Source: Saccharofermentans sp. (GTDB lineage: Bacteria > Bacillota > Clostridia > Saccharofermentanales > Saccharofermentanaceae). Taken from it: a stretch of DNA of 64,000 bases. The notes below the pieces were generated by a model. That model ran no database searches. It saw only the letters and a list, made by a program, of their open reading frames with translations, and was not told where the DNA came from. The position numbers and the translations under genes were made by a program. This document shows positions 41,086 through 51,722 of the stretch, one piece after another. The DNA lies in NCBI GenBank assembly GCA_024685135.1, contig JAIKWA010000050.1, positions 1 to 64,000 on the forward strand. Direction: 5' to 3'. How positions within the stretch are numbered: position 1 is the first letter of the stretch; the number at the start of each line of letters is the position of its first letter.

Positions 41086-41943
41086 TCATTCTCCTTTGTC
41101 AGTTGTAATGCGGCTTATGAATTCTTTTGCAAGGTCGCAGCTCTCTGATGAAGCCTTGCCGGCATTTATAAGCACCTCTTCTTCGGTGAGCTTATTGCCG
41201 GACAGGCCTGCTGCCATATTGGTTACACAGGAAAAGCAGACGACCTTCATGCCCATATGGGATGCGGCTATCGCTTCGGGGACCGTAGACATGCCTACGC
41301 AGCTTGCACCAAGAAGCTTAAGCGCTCTGATCTCTGCAGGGGTCTCATACTGAGGACCTTTGCTGTATGCATAGATGCCTCTTCTCAAAGGGATATTAAG
41401 ATCCCTCGCACAATCCGTAAGGATGTCTAAGTATTCCTTGTCGTATACAAAGCACTGATCCGGGAATCTCGTGCCGAACTCATCTATGTTGGGCCCTCTC
41501 AAAACGGACTCGCAGCCGAAGGACAAGTGATCTTCGATAGCTACAAAATAAGGCGGCTCGGTCTTGTCGTCTATTCCGCCTGCAGCGTTTGTAAGAAGGA
41601 TGGTCTTGACTCCGAGTCTGCCCATAACGCGGACATAGAAGGTTACTTCCTCCATCTCATATCCTTCGTAGTAGTGGAACCTGCCCTTCATCATAAAGAC
41701 CTTTGAGCCCGAGAGAGTGCCTGCTATGAGGAGGCCTTCGTGACCGGGCGCCGTTGATACGGGGAAATTAGGAATATCCTTATAAGATATTGCCTTAAAT
41801 CTCTCGCAGAAATCTGCCAAAGGGCCAAGGCCTGAACCTAAGACTACGAGGACTTCGGGAATACCGAACTCCCCGAGCTGCGCTCTGATATAGTCAGCAG
41901 CTTCGTCTACGCGTCTTAAATAGTCCTTCCTGTCCTTGATCAT
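41086..41943 (-). CDS. Purine-nucleoside phosphorylase
   Basis: VLGSGLGPLAD, GRFHYYEGYEMEEV, TNAAGG, GMSTVPEAI motifs. Confidence 0.95.
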   Translation of the reverse strand: MIKDRKDYLRRVDEAADYIRAQLGEFGIPEVLVVLGSGLGPLADFCERFKAISYKDIPNFPVSTAPGHEGLLIAGTLSGSKVFMMKGRFHYYEGYEMEEVTFYVRVMGRLGVKTILLTNAAGGIDDKTEPPYFVAIEDHLSFGCESVLRGPNIDEFGTRFPDQCFVYDKEYLDILTDCARDLNIPLRRGIYAYSKGPQYETPAEIRALKLLGASCVGMSTVPEAIAASHMGMKVVCFSCVTNMAAGLSGNKLTEEEVLINAGKASSESCDLAKEFISRITTDKGE

Positions 41944-44738
41944 TATTTCTTACCACAGCAATCTTTGTACTTCTTGCCTGATCCGCAAGGGCAAGGATCG
42001 TTCCTTCCGACCTTGCTTGAATCTCTCTTTGCAGGTTCAGCGGGGCCCTGGTTGGAAGCAGTACCTTCAATGGGCTTGCTTGCAGCCTGAGCGGTAACGG
42101 GAGCAGATGCTCTGCCCTCACTTGTTACTCTTGCAGTCTGCTTTGCTTCTACCTTGTTGTCCTCGGAGAATGTAGCTCTCATGATGAACTTAACTGCATC
42201 ATTCTGAATATTCTCGTTCATCTCTTCGAACATTGCAGAGCCTTCAAGCTTATACTCAACAACAGGATCGTGCTGACCTATAGATCTCATCCTGATGGAC
42301 TGAGAGAGCTGATCCAAAGCATCGATGTGATCCATCCACTTGAGGTCTACAGTACGCAGAAGGATCTGTCTTTCTGCCTCACGGAATACCGTTGTGGAGA
42401 TAGCCTGTTCCTTCTCTTCAAGTGCCTTCCTGGACTCTTCGGAGATCATGGAAACGAGCTCGTCAACATTGGATGTAAGCTCCTTTGTATCGTCCTTAAC
42501 GAGAGCAACAGTCGGGATATTGCCGAAGATATCTTCTAACTGAAGGCCTAATGCAATGCGCTCAGATGAAGTGATCTTGCCGTCTAATGCGAAGTTATTC
42601 ACGATCCTCTCAGCAACTGCATCGAGCATTCCGAGGAATATGTCGTGGCAATCCTCACCGTCGATGATACGCTTTCTCTGCTCGTATGTGATAGTTCTCT
42701 GGATATTGTTGACATCGTCGTATTCGAGGACATTCTTTCTCTGTGAGAAGTGCAAAGCCTCAAGCTTCTTCTGTGAGCTGTCGATGAGTTTGGAGAGATA
42801 ACCTACCTGGATCTCCATATCGTCTGCCATACCCATGGAATCTGCTATCTGAGTAACTCTATCACCACCGAAGATCCTCAAGAGGTCATCTTCGAGAGAG
42901 AGGTAGAACTTGGATCTTCCGGGGTCACCCTGACGTCCTGCACGACCCTTGAGCTGGTTATCGATACGTCTTGATTCGTGACGCTCGGTACCGACGATGA
43001 ACAGGCCTCCAAGTTCTCTTACTTCAGCAGCTTCAGGTGCGAGCTGCTCCTTGAACTTGCCCTCGAGCTCGGCAAACTTGGATCTTGCTTCGAGTACGAG
43101 CTCGTCAGTTGTCTCGTTATGTGCAGTTGATGCAGCGATGAGCTCTTCTGTATAACCCATCTTACGCATCTCCTGATGTGCGAGGAACTCTGCGTTACCG
43201 CCTAAGATGATATCCGTACCACGTCCTGCCATGTTGGTCGCGATGGTTACTGCTCCCTTACGGCCTGCCTGTGCTACGATCTCAGCCTCTCGCATATGGT
43301 TCTTAGCGTTGAGCACATTGTGCTTGATACCGTACTTGGAGAAGATCCTCGATAAGAGCTCTGACTTGTCGACATTAACAGTACCTACGAGTACAGGCTG
43401 TCCTCTGTCGTGAGCTTCCTTAACTGCACGAAGGAGTGCGGAGTACTTACCGTTCTCTGTCTTGAATACCGCATCGTATTCATCGATCCTTGCTACAGGC
43501 TTATTTGTAGGGATCTGGATAACGTCCAGGTTATAGATCTGACGGAACTCTGCTTCCTCCGTATAAGCTGTACCGGTCATGCCCGAGAGCTTTGTGTACA
43601 TACGGAAGTAGTTCTGGAATGTGATGGTTGCAAGAGTCTTGTTCTCGCTTGCGACCTTAACGCCTTCCTTAGCTTCGATAGCCTGATGCAGACCGTCTGA
43701 ATATCTTCTGCCCGGCATAAGACGTCCGGTAAAGTCGTCTACGATGATTACTTCGCCGTCCTGAACGATATACTGCTGATCCTTCTTGAAGTTACCGTTA
43801 GCCTTGAGGGCATTACCGATATAGTGCTGAAGGTCGAAGTTATCGGGATCGGAGAGGTTATCTACGCCGAAGTACTTCTCTGCCTTGGCAATACCGTTTG
43901 CAGTGAGGACTGAAGTCTTAGCCTTCTCGTCCGTTACATAGTCTGCATCGCCGACGATATCGTCCATATCAACCTTGTCGTCTGTCTCGACAACAATGTA
44001 CTGCTTGAGTGTCTTAACGAATGAATCTGCTCTGTTGTAGAGCTCAGAGGACTCTGTTCCTCTGCCGGAAATGATGAGAGGTGTTCTTGCCTCATCGATG
44101 AGGATGGAGTCGACCTCGTCGACGATAGCGTAATTGAGTTCTCTCTGTACAAGGCTCTCCTTGCGGATTACCATGTTGTCTCTAAGATAGTCGAAGCCGA
44201 ACTCGTTGTTTGTACCGTAAACGATATCGCTTGCATACATCTTCTGACGGTCCTTGGCACTGACCTCGTGGATAATGAGACCGACGCTGAGTCCAAGATA
44301 GCGGTAAACCTTACCCATCCACTCGGAGTCACGCTTTGCGAGGTAATCGTTTACCGTGATTACGTGAACGCCCTTACCTGTAAGTGCATTCAGGTAGACC
44401 GGCATGGTAGCTACCAATGTCTTACCTTCACCCGTCTTCATCTCGGCGATTCTTCCCTGATGGAGGATGATGCCGCCGATGACCTGGACTCTGTAAGGCT
44501 TCATGCCGAGAACTCTCCAGGAAGCTTCTCTTATCGTTGCAAAAGCTTCGGGAAGGAGCATATCAAGGGTCTCACCTGCCTGATATCTGTCCTTGAACTC
44601 CTGAGTCTTTGCAATAAGCTCAGAATCCGACAGCTTTGAATACTCTTCTTCGTAGCTGAAGACCTTGTCTACGAGAGGCTTGATCCTCTTAAGCTCTCTG
44701 TCGCTGTGTGTACCGAAAATGCTGGTAACCAAATTCAT
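41943..44738 (-). CDS. secA: Preprotein translocase subunit SecA
   Basis: MKTGEGKTLVATMP, VDEVDSILIDEARTPLIISG, C-terminal SEC-C zinc motif. Confidence 0.97.
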   Translation of the reverse strand: MNLVTSIFGTHSDRELKRIKPLVDKVFSYEEEYSKLSDSELIAKTQEFKDRYQAGETLDMLLPEAFATIREASWRVLGMKPYRVQVIGGIILHQGRIAEMKTGEGKTLVATMPVYLNALTGKGVHVITVNDYLAKRDSEWMGKVYRYLGLSVGLIIHEVSAKDRQKMYASDIVYGTNNEFGFDYLRDNMVIRKESLVQRELNYAIVDEVDSILIDEARTPLIISGRGTESSELYNRADSFVKTLKQYIVVETDDKVDMDDIVGDADYVTDEKAKTSVLTANGIAKAEKYFGVDNLSDPDNFDLQHYIGNALKANGNFKKDQQYIVQDGEVIIVDDFTGRLMPGRRYSDGLHQAIEAKEGVKVASENKTLATITFQNYFRMYTKLSGMTGTAYTEEAEFRQIYNLDVIQIPTNKPVARIDEYDAVFKTENGKYSALLRAVKEAHDRGQPVLVGTVNVDKSELLSRIFSKYGIKHNVLNAKNHMREAEIVAQAGRKGAVTIATNMAGRGTDIILGGNAEFLAHQEMRKMGYTEELIAASTAHNETTDELVLEARSKFAELEGKFKEQLAPEAAEVRELGGLFIVGTERHESRRIDNQLKGRAGRQGDPGRSKFYLSLEDDLLRIFGGDRVTQIADSMGMADDMEIQVGYLSKLIDSSQKKLEALHFSQRKNVLEYDDVNNIQRTITYEQRKRIIDGEDCHDIFLGMLDAVAERIVNNFALDGKITSSERIALGLQLEDIFGNIPTVALVKDDTKELTSNVDELVSMISEESRKALEEKEQAISTTVFREAERQILLRTVDLKWMDHIDALDQLSQSIRMRSIGQHDPVVEYKLEGSAMFEEMNENIQNDAVKFIMRATFSEDNKVEAKQTARVTSEGRASAPVTAQAASKPIEGTASNQGPAEPAKRDSSKVGRNDPCPCGSGKKYKDCCGKK

Positions 44739-44746
44739 TCTTAAAT

Positions 44747-45169
44747 TCACTCCTCAATCTTCTTTTTATTCTTGGCGGCAAGGCGCTTCAATGCCGTACG
44801 GTATCCCCCGTCGGGATTTACATAACACGCCTTTACTCGCGAAATTGTCGTTGAACTGACCTTAGTGGTCCCTATCGTCTTGCCCTTTACCCTGCCGTTC
44901 TTCCTTCCGGAAGAAGAAACTGCTTCGGTGGATGACTCCTCCTTGGGCGCAAGCTCTCTTATGATCTCTTCGTAGCTCTTGCCCTGCTCGATCCTTCTTA
45001 CTATCTGCCATCTGTGCAGGAAGGAATGCAGTTCGTTTATCGAGCAAAGATCCGTAAAAAACCTGTTCATCTCTTCAGGAGATTCCATCGTAAGGATCGC
45101 CTGATAGAGATCTTCAAGTTCTATAAGCTCATCTTCTGAGAATGTAGGTGCCTCAAACTTATCACTCAT
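44747..45169 (-). CDS. TrpR/YerC-family regulator with an insertion within the HTH
   Basis: FFTDLCSINELHSFLHRWQIVRRIEQGKSYEEIIREL ... VSSTTISRVKACYVNPDGGYRTAL matches YerC/YecD architecture, split by about 30 residues. Confidence 0.85.
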   Translation of the reverse strand: MSDKFEAPTFSEDELIELEDLYQAILTMESPEEMNRFFTDLCSINELHSFLHRWQIVRRIEQGKSYEEIIRELAPKEESSTEAVSSSGRKNGRVKGKTIGTTKVSSTTISRVKACYVNPDGGYRTALKRLAAKNKKKIEE

Positions 45170-45181
45170 CTGTCAATATCC

Positions 45182-45415
45182 TCAAACAGAATCACTGACA
45201 AAGTTAAAGAACATATCCAGCAGACCGCCGTACCTGATCATTATCACCAGTAAAGCGATCAACAATACTACAAGTACGATCGTAAGGCATCTGCTGATCA
45301 TGAGATTCCTCTTGGCAAGACGCAATGTATCGCCGATAGACAGATTGGATGTCTTGTCGGTAGTTATTGTTGAATTGGCAAGTTCAGGACGTCTGACCTG
45401 GTCGCTTTTCTTCAT
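45182..45415 (-). CDS. Small single-TM protein, unknown function
   Basis: 77-aa ORF with one TM helix near the C-terminus; RBS AGGAAC upstream. Confidence 0.55.
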   Translation of the reverse strand: MKKSDQVRRPELANSTITTDKTSNLSIGDTLRLAKRNLMISRCLTIVLVVLLIALLVIMIRYGGLLDMFFNFVSDSV

Positions 45416-45491
45416 ATAAGTTCCTCCGAATATTCTTTGAATATACGTTCACGGAGTATATTCTAACACAATAAGCGGGAAACTTATAATA

Positions 45492-46481
45492 TTAATTATA
45501 TTTATTAGAATTGCCGTAGGTCTCAACTCTCATATCGACCCCACGGCTTGCAGCATAAAGCATTGAACTTTCCAATACAGATCTGCCGTATTCGGATGAA
45601 TTATCCGGGATTACGACCACCAGAGTCCTGCCCGTTATGGCCCCTATATGGTAATCTGACCCTTCAACCGAGTAATCGCCGCCTGTAAACGAAGCGAGCT
45701 TATCTATATGCTCGGTTATCGTCTCACTGATATTCTCCCCGCTCTGATAAGTGGGTGCCGTCAGATCCATACTGACGAGGGACGTCGCCTGTCCCATCGT
45801 ATAGTCGTCTATCGTGGGAAACTTCTTAGGAAGATTACATCCGTAGATCTCCCTGAAGTCTTCTCCCCTCGAGAAATTATCTTCGCTCCATATATCGTCT
45901 CCGGAAGACGAAGCACCTTCCGCAGCATTAAGAAATGTACTGAAATCACCATAGACCGGGATTATGTTATAGCAGCTCCTGTCTATCCTTCCTGCAAGAG
46001 TGACAACGGAATAATCACAGGTTACTTCCAATACATTGTGTCCTTCGCTCAATCGCATAGTTACATCTATATCGTCCGGGCACATAAACTCAGAGCCCGA
46101 ATTGCGCTCTATGAAGCATTCCCTGATATTGCGCGCCATTGTACCTGCAAAGACAGCTTCAGTAAGATAATCCTCAAAGGCAAAATCAGATGCTATGTCC
46201 ACGCCTGTAGCGATCTTAGCGACCGTGCTCACAACGCTCATGGCCTTGGTATCGCCTATGCCCAGATCCGGGAAGGCGTTAACCACCGTAGATATGTAGT
46301 CCGAAGCCGTGGTAGACAGAGGACATATCAATGAAGCCTCCTCACAAGCCTGCGCCAACGAGCGCTTCATCTGTATATCTGTCTTATAGAAACTGATAAC
46401 GCTTATTATGCCCGCTATAAACGTGATCGTGACGGTAAAAGATATCGCCGCTTCAAGTGTTATAGAGCCCTTCTTATCCAT
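45492..46481 (-). CDS. TadE-like pilus-assembly/pseudopilin-like protein
   Basis: KGSITLEAAISFTVTITFIAGIISVISFYKTDIQMKRSLAQACEEAS resembles TadE N-terminal TM segments. Confidence 0.75.
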   Translation of the reverse strand: MDKKGSITLEAAISFTVTITFIAGIISVISFYKTDIQMKRSLAQACEEASLICPLSTTASDYISTVVNAFPDLGIGDTKAMSVVSTVAKIATGVDIASDFAFEDYLTEAVFAGTMARNIRECFIERNSGSEFMCPDDIDVTMRLSEGHNVLEVTCDYSVVTLAGRIDRSCYNIIPVYGDFSTFLNAAEGASSSGDDIWSEDNFSRGEDFREIYGCNLPKKFPTIDDYTMGQATSLVSMDLTAPTYQSGENISETITEHIDKLASFTGGDYSVEGSDYHIGAITGRTLVVVIPDNSSEYGRSVLESSMLYAASRGVDMRVETYGNSNKYN

Positions 46482-46490
46482 AGCATTCTC

Positions 46491-47834
46491 CTATCTGTAC
46501 AAAGCGTAGCTCTTATCTATACGGACAGATCCCGCTTCGCACGCACAGCCCGTATACAAAGTGCCGTAATCTCTGGTAAGCACATCCCTCATCCGGCTAA
46601 GGAGATAGTCGTCAGGCACGAACATCATGAAGGCATTAACAAAATCCCTGTAGCATATGACGCCAACTTCAGTGCCCGATACTTCGAACAGAGTAATGGA
46701 GCCTCCGCCTAACACATCAACAACGCCAATAACGCTCTGCACCGCAGATATGATCACTATCAGGACAGTAGTTATTATCTCGGGATCTATAACTGCCATA
46801 CCGCCCGTCGCAGCGGCAATGACCGTGGAAAGCGCGATCGATATCGCATCAAGGACCGGCTTCAATGTCTCATCGGCAAAATTATCTATAACGTTCTTTA
46901 TGAGCAGCACTCCGAATATAGCCATTGAGCAGAAGGCCGCGCCAAGTCTGCCGTCCATACCGCAAAGGATGTACTCGGCATCGAGATAGTTCTCCTCGTG
47001 TATATCGGTAAAGGACGTGCCGTTTATCGTGCAATCAGAATCATTGGGCACAATGCAATCGAAATTGCGCGATGCATAGTGAGCTATAGCAGGATGTATC
47101 GCGACCGTCATTACCGCATCGGTCACTCCCGACTGAAGATCCAAGATGGTATCAAGTCCCGATACAACAGAGGACAGATCGGATACTCTCATATCGAGCC
47201 CTAAGTCTTCAAGATCGTTATCGGCAGATCTCACATCTGATACTATCCCGCCCAGACCTCTTGTCTGTGACCTTGCTTCCTCCCCGTCAAATTCAGGATC
47301 TTCGGATAAAGCATCCTCTATTAGAGAAGATACCGTGGATGCTCCGCTTAAGATATCTTCGATATAGCCTGCTGCAGGACTCGAAGTGATGCCCTTAATG
47401 GTATCTATTACCCCTGCAGTATCTGCCTGCTCGATGAGCCCTCCTATCTGCTCTGCAAGAAATTGCATATATATCCCGGACGCTCTGTACTGGTAGTAGA
47501 CCGTTATCGCATCCTTAAGATCCTGCCCGGAGAGCTCCTTGGCGGGTAATACTACTACCGTCTCATCCAACTCGTATCCCTGCCTCGTTAAGGCGGCATC
47601 GAAGATATCCGTATTGACTCCGTTTTGAGTAAAAGCATATATGCCATATACATCCAGAAGCTGCCTGTTATATTCGGCTAAGATGCACTCTACCTGAGCT
47701 CTTGCAGCTTCATTGAGAGTAAGAGTGTAATCAAGTTCCCAGACAAACACCAGGAAGGTGCATTCAACAAGGACCAGAGCAGACAGGATAAAGGCAATGA
47801 ATATAGATATGGCTCCCCTCTTATTGCGTCTCAT
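46491..47834 (-). CDS. TadG/DUF5702-like membrane-anchored protein
   Basis: MRRNKRGAISIFIAFILSALVLVECTFLVFVWE; ATG at 47834 with RBS CGGAGGAG preferred over 47936. Confidence 0.7.
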   Translation of the reverse strand: MRRNKRGAISIFIAFILSALVLVECTFLVFVWELDYTLTLNEAARAQVECILAEYNRQLLDVYGIYAFTQNGVNTDIFDAALTRQGYELDETVVVLPAKELSGQDLKDAITVYYQYRASGIYMQFLAEQIGGLIEQADTAGVIDTIKGITSSPAAGYIEDILSGASTVSSLIEDALSEDPEFDGEEARSQTRGLGGIVSDVRSADNDLEDLGLDMRVSDLSSVVSGLDTILDLQSGVTDAVMTVAIHPAIAHYASRNFDCIVPNDSDCTINGTSFTDIHEENYLDAEYILCGMDGRLGAAFCSMAIFGVLLIKNVIDNFADETLKPVLDAISIALSTVIAAATGGMAVIDPEIITTVLIVIISAVQSVIGVVDVLGGGSITLFEVSGTEVGVICYRDFVNAFMMFVPDDYLLSRMRDVLTRDYGTLYTGCACEAGSVRIDKSYALYR

Positions 47835-47835
47835 A

Positions 47836-48117
47836 TCACTCCTCCGTATCAGCGAATATCCCGTATACCAGACGGTAGTTATCGGATATCCCGGTAAGAT
47901 ATGTATTGAGCTTCTCTGCAGATGTGTTATAGACATTGATCCCGTCCATTACAGAGCTGTCCATAAGACCGTCGTCATCTAAGTAGTAACGGGTCTCATT
48001 AGCGCCGTCTATCGCTTCTTCAAATGTATCTATGGCCAAAGTCTCAGGCCCCGTTATAAGGAATGTCAGGAATACGAGTATTACGCTCATGGAAATAGCT
48101 GCTTCAAGTGTTGACAT
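47836..48117 (-). CDS. Small TadE-like pseudopilin-like protein
   Basis: MSTLEAAISMSVILVFLTFLI N-terminal hydrophobic segment; RBS GAAGGAGGGG upstream. Confidence 0.65.
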   Translation of the reverse strand: MSTLEAAISMSVILVFLTFLITGPETLAIDTFEEAIDGANETRYYLDDDGLMDSSVMDGINVYNTSAEKLNTYLTGISDNYRLVYGIFADTEE

Positions 48118-48189
48118 TATCTGCCCCTCCTTCACCTTTTCTTACATAGATGATACAGAGATTTAAGGGCTGAAACTGCGACAAAAACC

Positions 48190-48226
48190 GACAAAAACCA
48201 ACAAAACAGCGCCCCGAAGGGCGCTG
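48190..48226 (-). terminator. Terminator downstream of pheT
   Basis: Perfect 8-bp stem CAGCGCCC-TTCG-GGGCGCTG on the minus strand, followed by TTTTGTTGGTTTTTGTC. Confidence 0.9.
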
Positions 48227-48253
48227 CTTAAAATTACATTTTGTTTTTGTCTG

Positions 48254-50671
48254 TCAGCTTCTGAGCTTTGCTCCGAGTTTGGAGTCGAGCTTGGATACGA
48301 TGCTGTCGATATCGTTTCTTATATCATCGTCTGAAAGCGTCTTGTCATCAGCTCTGAATACGAGAGAGATGGCCACGGACTTGATGCCGATACCGAGCTT
48401 ATCGTCCTGATACACATCGAAGAACTTAACGTCCTTAAGATACTTGCCGCCTGCTGCCTTAGCTGTCTTCATGATGTCAGCAACGGTAACTTCTCTCTTG
48501 CAGATAAGAGCAAGGTCACGAGTGATCCCGGGGAATCTCGGAAGGCTCTTATATACTCTTGCGCTCTTAGCAGCGTTAACGAGTGCCATGCAATCGAGCT
48601 CGAAGGCAACTGTTCCTTCGGGAGCATCGAATGCTGATGCAACATCGGGATTGATAACGCCCAACATACCGCAGCACTTGCCGTTTACGATAACCGAAGC
48701 AGTTCTTCCGGGATGGAAGGATGCGTTATCCGTAAGGGGCTCGAAGCCGTAGGATCTGATGCCCAATACCTTGAAGAGCTCTTCAAGATCTGCCTTTGTG
48801 GCATAGAATGTATCAGCGCTGTTGCCGGGCTTATATGCGAAGCCTGCAAGTGTCCTTCTCTCATTGGGAAGATCCTGTCCTTCGACGGGGAGATATACAT
48901 AAGCAACTTCGAATACCTTTGCTTCGTTTACGCCTCTGCTGGAGTTCCTTGCAGCGATCTTGAGCATTGAAGGAAGCATCGTTGTTCTCATTACGGATGT
49001 ATCGTCGCCCAAAGGATTGGAGATCTTAAGCTGGTTCCTGAGAACGGAATCAGAAGGAACACAAAGGCTGTCAAGATCTGAAGGAGACTCAAACGAATAT
49101 GTGATCGCTTCGTAGAAGCCCGTATATACCAAAGTATTGCGGATCTTCTCGATGGTCTGCTGCTCGGGCGTTCTTCCGCCTAATGTAGTCTCCTTACCTG
49201 ACAGGAGCGTTGCTTCGATCTTGTTGTAACCATAGAATCTTGCCACTTCCTCGGAGATATCAGCTTCGCCTTCAAGGTCGGGACGGAACGTGGGAGGTAC
49301 GATGACCTCAACGCCGTTTTCTTCTGCGAAGGCACAGCCGAGATCGATAAGAGTCTTGCGCATAAAATCGACTGATGCATCGATACCGATAAAGCTGTTG
49401 ATCTTCTCGGGTCTGAACGGGATGTGGTTTACTTCACGCTTTGTCGGATAGCAATCGATATATCCCTTGGAGACCTTACCGCAACCTAAGAGCTCAACGA
49501 GCTCGCAGGCTCTGTCTAATGCTCTTAAAGCATTCTCGGGATCGAGGCCCTTCTCATATCTTGAAGAAGCCTCTGTACGGAGACCGTTGCCTATTGCGGT
49601 ACGTCTTACGGATACGCCGTTGAATACTGCGGACTCGAAAAGGATAGTAGTTGTCTCGGGTAATACTTCTGAGTTCTCACCACCCATTACACCTGCGATA
49701 GCACAGGCCTTCTCCTCGTCTGCGATTACGAGCATGGAGGAATCGAGCGTGTGATCTGTGCCGTCTAATGTCTTGATCTGCTCGCCATCCTTAGCGCGTC
49801 TTACGATGATGTGCTTGCCTGCAAGATAGTTGAGGTCGAAGGCATGCATAGGCTGACCTAACTCGAGGCATACATAGTTTGTGATATCAACGATATTGTT
49901 GATGGGACGCATACCTGCCTGTGTGAGCTTATCTGCCATCCATGCAGGAGAAGGACCGATCTTAACGTCTTCAACGAGTCTTGAAGTATATCTGTAGCAA
50001 AGATCAGGTGCCTCGATATCAACCTTGGCAATATCCTTTATGTCGAGCGAGCCCTCCTGCTTGAGCTTAGGCTCAACAGGTCTGAAAGGCTTGCCTAATG
50101 TAACTGCGGCTTCCCTGCCGAGACCTTCGATGGAGAAGCAGTCAGGACGGTTGGATGTGATCTCAAAATCGATCGTTGCAGCACCGAGTCCGAGAAGTGA
50201 CTTGATGTCTACTCCCAAAGGTGTGTCCTTAGGCATATTCCAGAGACCGTATTCCTCTGCACCGGGATGACCTTCTGCGGAAACTCCGAGCTCGTCAGCT
50301 GCGCAGCACATACCGTAGCTCTCTACGCCTCTTAACTTACCCTTCTTGATGTGAACGCCGCCCGGAAGGTGCGCGCCGACAACTGCAACGGGGCAGATCA
50401 TGCCGACATAAACATTAGGTGCACCGCATACGATCTGAAGGTCTCTTCCGAGCTCATCGGAGCCCAGGTCGACCTTAAGTACATGAAGGTGGTCTGAATC
50501 AGGGTGATCGTTGATCTCTAAGATAGTGCCCGTATAGACACCGTCGATCTCGTCACCTGTTGTAATTACCTCTTCTACCTTAGAACCTGTCATGGTCATC
50601 ATGTCGCCTAAGACCTTAGGTTCTACATCTATATCTGTGAAATCTTTAAGCCAGATTATCGGAGCTTTCAT
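48254..50671 (-). CDS. pheT: Phenylalanyl-tRNA synthetase beta subunit
   Basis: Full-length PheT with tRNA-binding EMAP-like domain and FDX-ACB C-terminus (YKSLPRFPGITRDLALI). Confidence 0.97.
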   Translation of the reverse strand: MKAPIIWLKDFTDIDVEPKVLGDMMTMTGSKVEEVITTGDEIDGVYTGTILEINDHPDSDHLHVLKVDLGSDELGRDLQIVCGAPNVYVGMICPVAVVGAHLPGGVHIKKGKLRGVESYGMCCAADELGVSAEGHPGAEEYGLWNMPKDTPLGVDIKSLLGLGAATIDFEITSNRPDCFSIEGLGREAAVTLGKPFRPVEPKLKQEGSLDIKDIAKVDIEAPDLCYRYTSRLVEDVKIGPSPAWMADKLTQAGMRPINNIVDITNYVCLELGQPMHAFDLNYLAGKHIIVRRAKDGEQIKTLDGTDHTLDSSMLVIADEEKACAIAGVMGGENSEVLPETTTILFESAVFNGVSVRRTAIGNGLRTEASSRYEKGLDPENALRALDRACELVELLGCGKVSKGYIDCYPTKREVNHIPFRPEKINSFIGIDASVDFMRKTLIDLGCAFAEENGVEVIVPPTFRPDLEGEADISEEVARFYGYNKIEATLLSGKETTLGGRTPEQQTIEKIRNTLVYTGFYEAITYSFESPSDLDSLCVPSDSVLRNQLKISNPLGDDTSVMRTTMLPSMLKIAARNSSRGVNEAKVFEVAYVYLPVEGQDLPNERRTLAGFAYKPGNSADTFYATKADLEELFKVLGIRSYGFEPLTDNASFHPGRTASVIVNGKCCGMLGVINPDVASAFDAPEGTVAFELDCMALVNAAKSARVYKSLPRFPGITRDLALICKREVTVADIMKTAKAAGGKYLKDVKFFDVYQDDKLGIGIKSVAISLVFRADDKTLSDDDIRNDIDSIVSKLDSKLGAKLRS

Positions 50672-50690
50672 CTGCTAATCCTCCCCTTCC

Positions 50691-51722
50691 TTACTTGAAC
50701 TGTTCCAAGAATCTGACATCGTTCTCGTAGAGGAGTCTGATATCATCGATTCCGTATCTGCCCATTGCGGTTCTCTCGACACCGATGCCGAATGCGAAGC
50801 CGCTGTAAACTTCAGGGTCGATATTGCAGTTTCTCAAAACTTCGGGGTGGACCATGCCGGCACCGAGAACCTCGATCCAGCCCTCGCCCTTGCAGACATT
50901 ACATCCGCAGCCGCCGCACTTCCAGCATGTGAGGTCAACCTCAACAGAAGGCTCTGTAAACGGGAAATGGTGAGGTCTCAAACGGATCTCAGTCTTCTCA
51001 CCGAAGAGCTTCTTTGCGAAGAGTCTCAAAGAACCGACGAGGTCGCCCATCGTAACGCCCTTATCGACAACAAGGCCTTCGATCTGGTGGAATACCGGTG
51101 AATGCGTTGCGTCAAGAGCATCAGATCTATAAACCTTACCCGGGCAGATGACCTTGAGCGGAGGCTTCTGATTCTCCATGATCCTGATCTGCATGCCGGA
51201 TGTCTGAGTCCTGAGCAATACGTTGTTGTTGAAATAGAATGTATCCTGTGTATCTCTTGCAGGATGTCCCTCAGGGATCCTGAGAAGCTCGAAGTTATAC
51301 TTATCAAGCTCTACTTCAGGTCCTTCAGCTATCGAATAACCGAGTCCTAAGAAGATCTCGGAGATCTCGTTGATAGCCATGTTGAGAGGATGCCTTGCAC
51401 CTGCACCCTTCATTGAGGAGGGGATGGTAACGTCGATGACCTCACGTCTTAACTTGTGAGCTCTCTCCTCTGCCTTGACCTTTGCCGCGATGTCTGCGAG
51501 TGCATCTTCCATATGGGTACGCACTTCGTTTGCAACCTTACCTACGACAGGTCTTTCTTCAGCGGTAAGACCGCCCATTCCTCTTAAGACCTGTGTGAGC
51601 TTACCCTTCTTACCTAAGAAGGCAACTCTGAGCTGTTCAGCTGCAGCAGAATCCTTAACCTGCTCCATTGCCTTGTCGAATTCTTCTTTTATGCCGACAA
51701 GGGAGTCCTTCATGTCACTCAT
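50691..51722 (-). CDS. pheS: Phenylalanyl-tRNA synthetase alpha subunit
   Basis: [37 protein letters not shown] motifs. Confidence 0.97.
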   Translation of the reverse strand: MSDMKDSLVGIKEEFDKAMEQVKDSAAAEQLRVAFLGKKGKLTQVLRGMGGLTAEERPVVGKVANEVRTHMEDALADIAAKVKAEERAHKLRREVIDVTIPSSMKGAGARHPLNMAINEISEIFLGLGYSIAEGPEVELDKYNFELLRIPEGHPARDTQDTFYFNNNVLLRTQTSGMQIRIMENQKPPLKVICPGKVYRSDALDATHSPVFHQIEGLVVDKGVTMGDLVGSLRLFAKKLFGEKTEIRLRPHHFPFTEPSVEVDLTCWKCGGCGCNVCKGEGWIEVLGAGMVHPEVLRNCNIDPEVYSGFAFGIGVERTAMGRYGIDDIRLLYENDVRFLEQFK

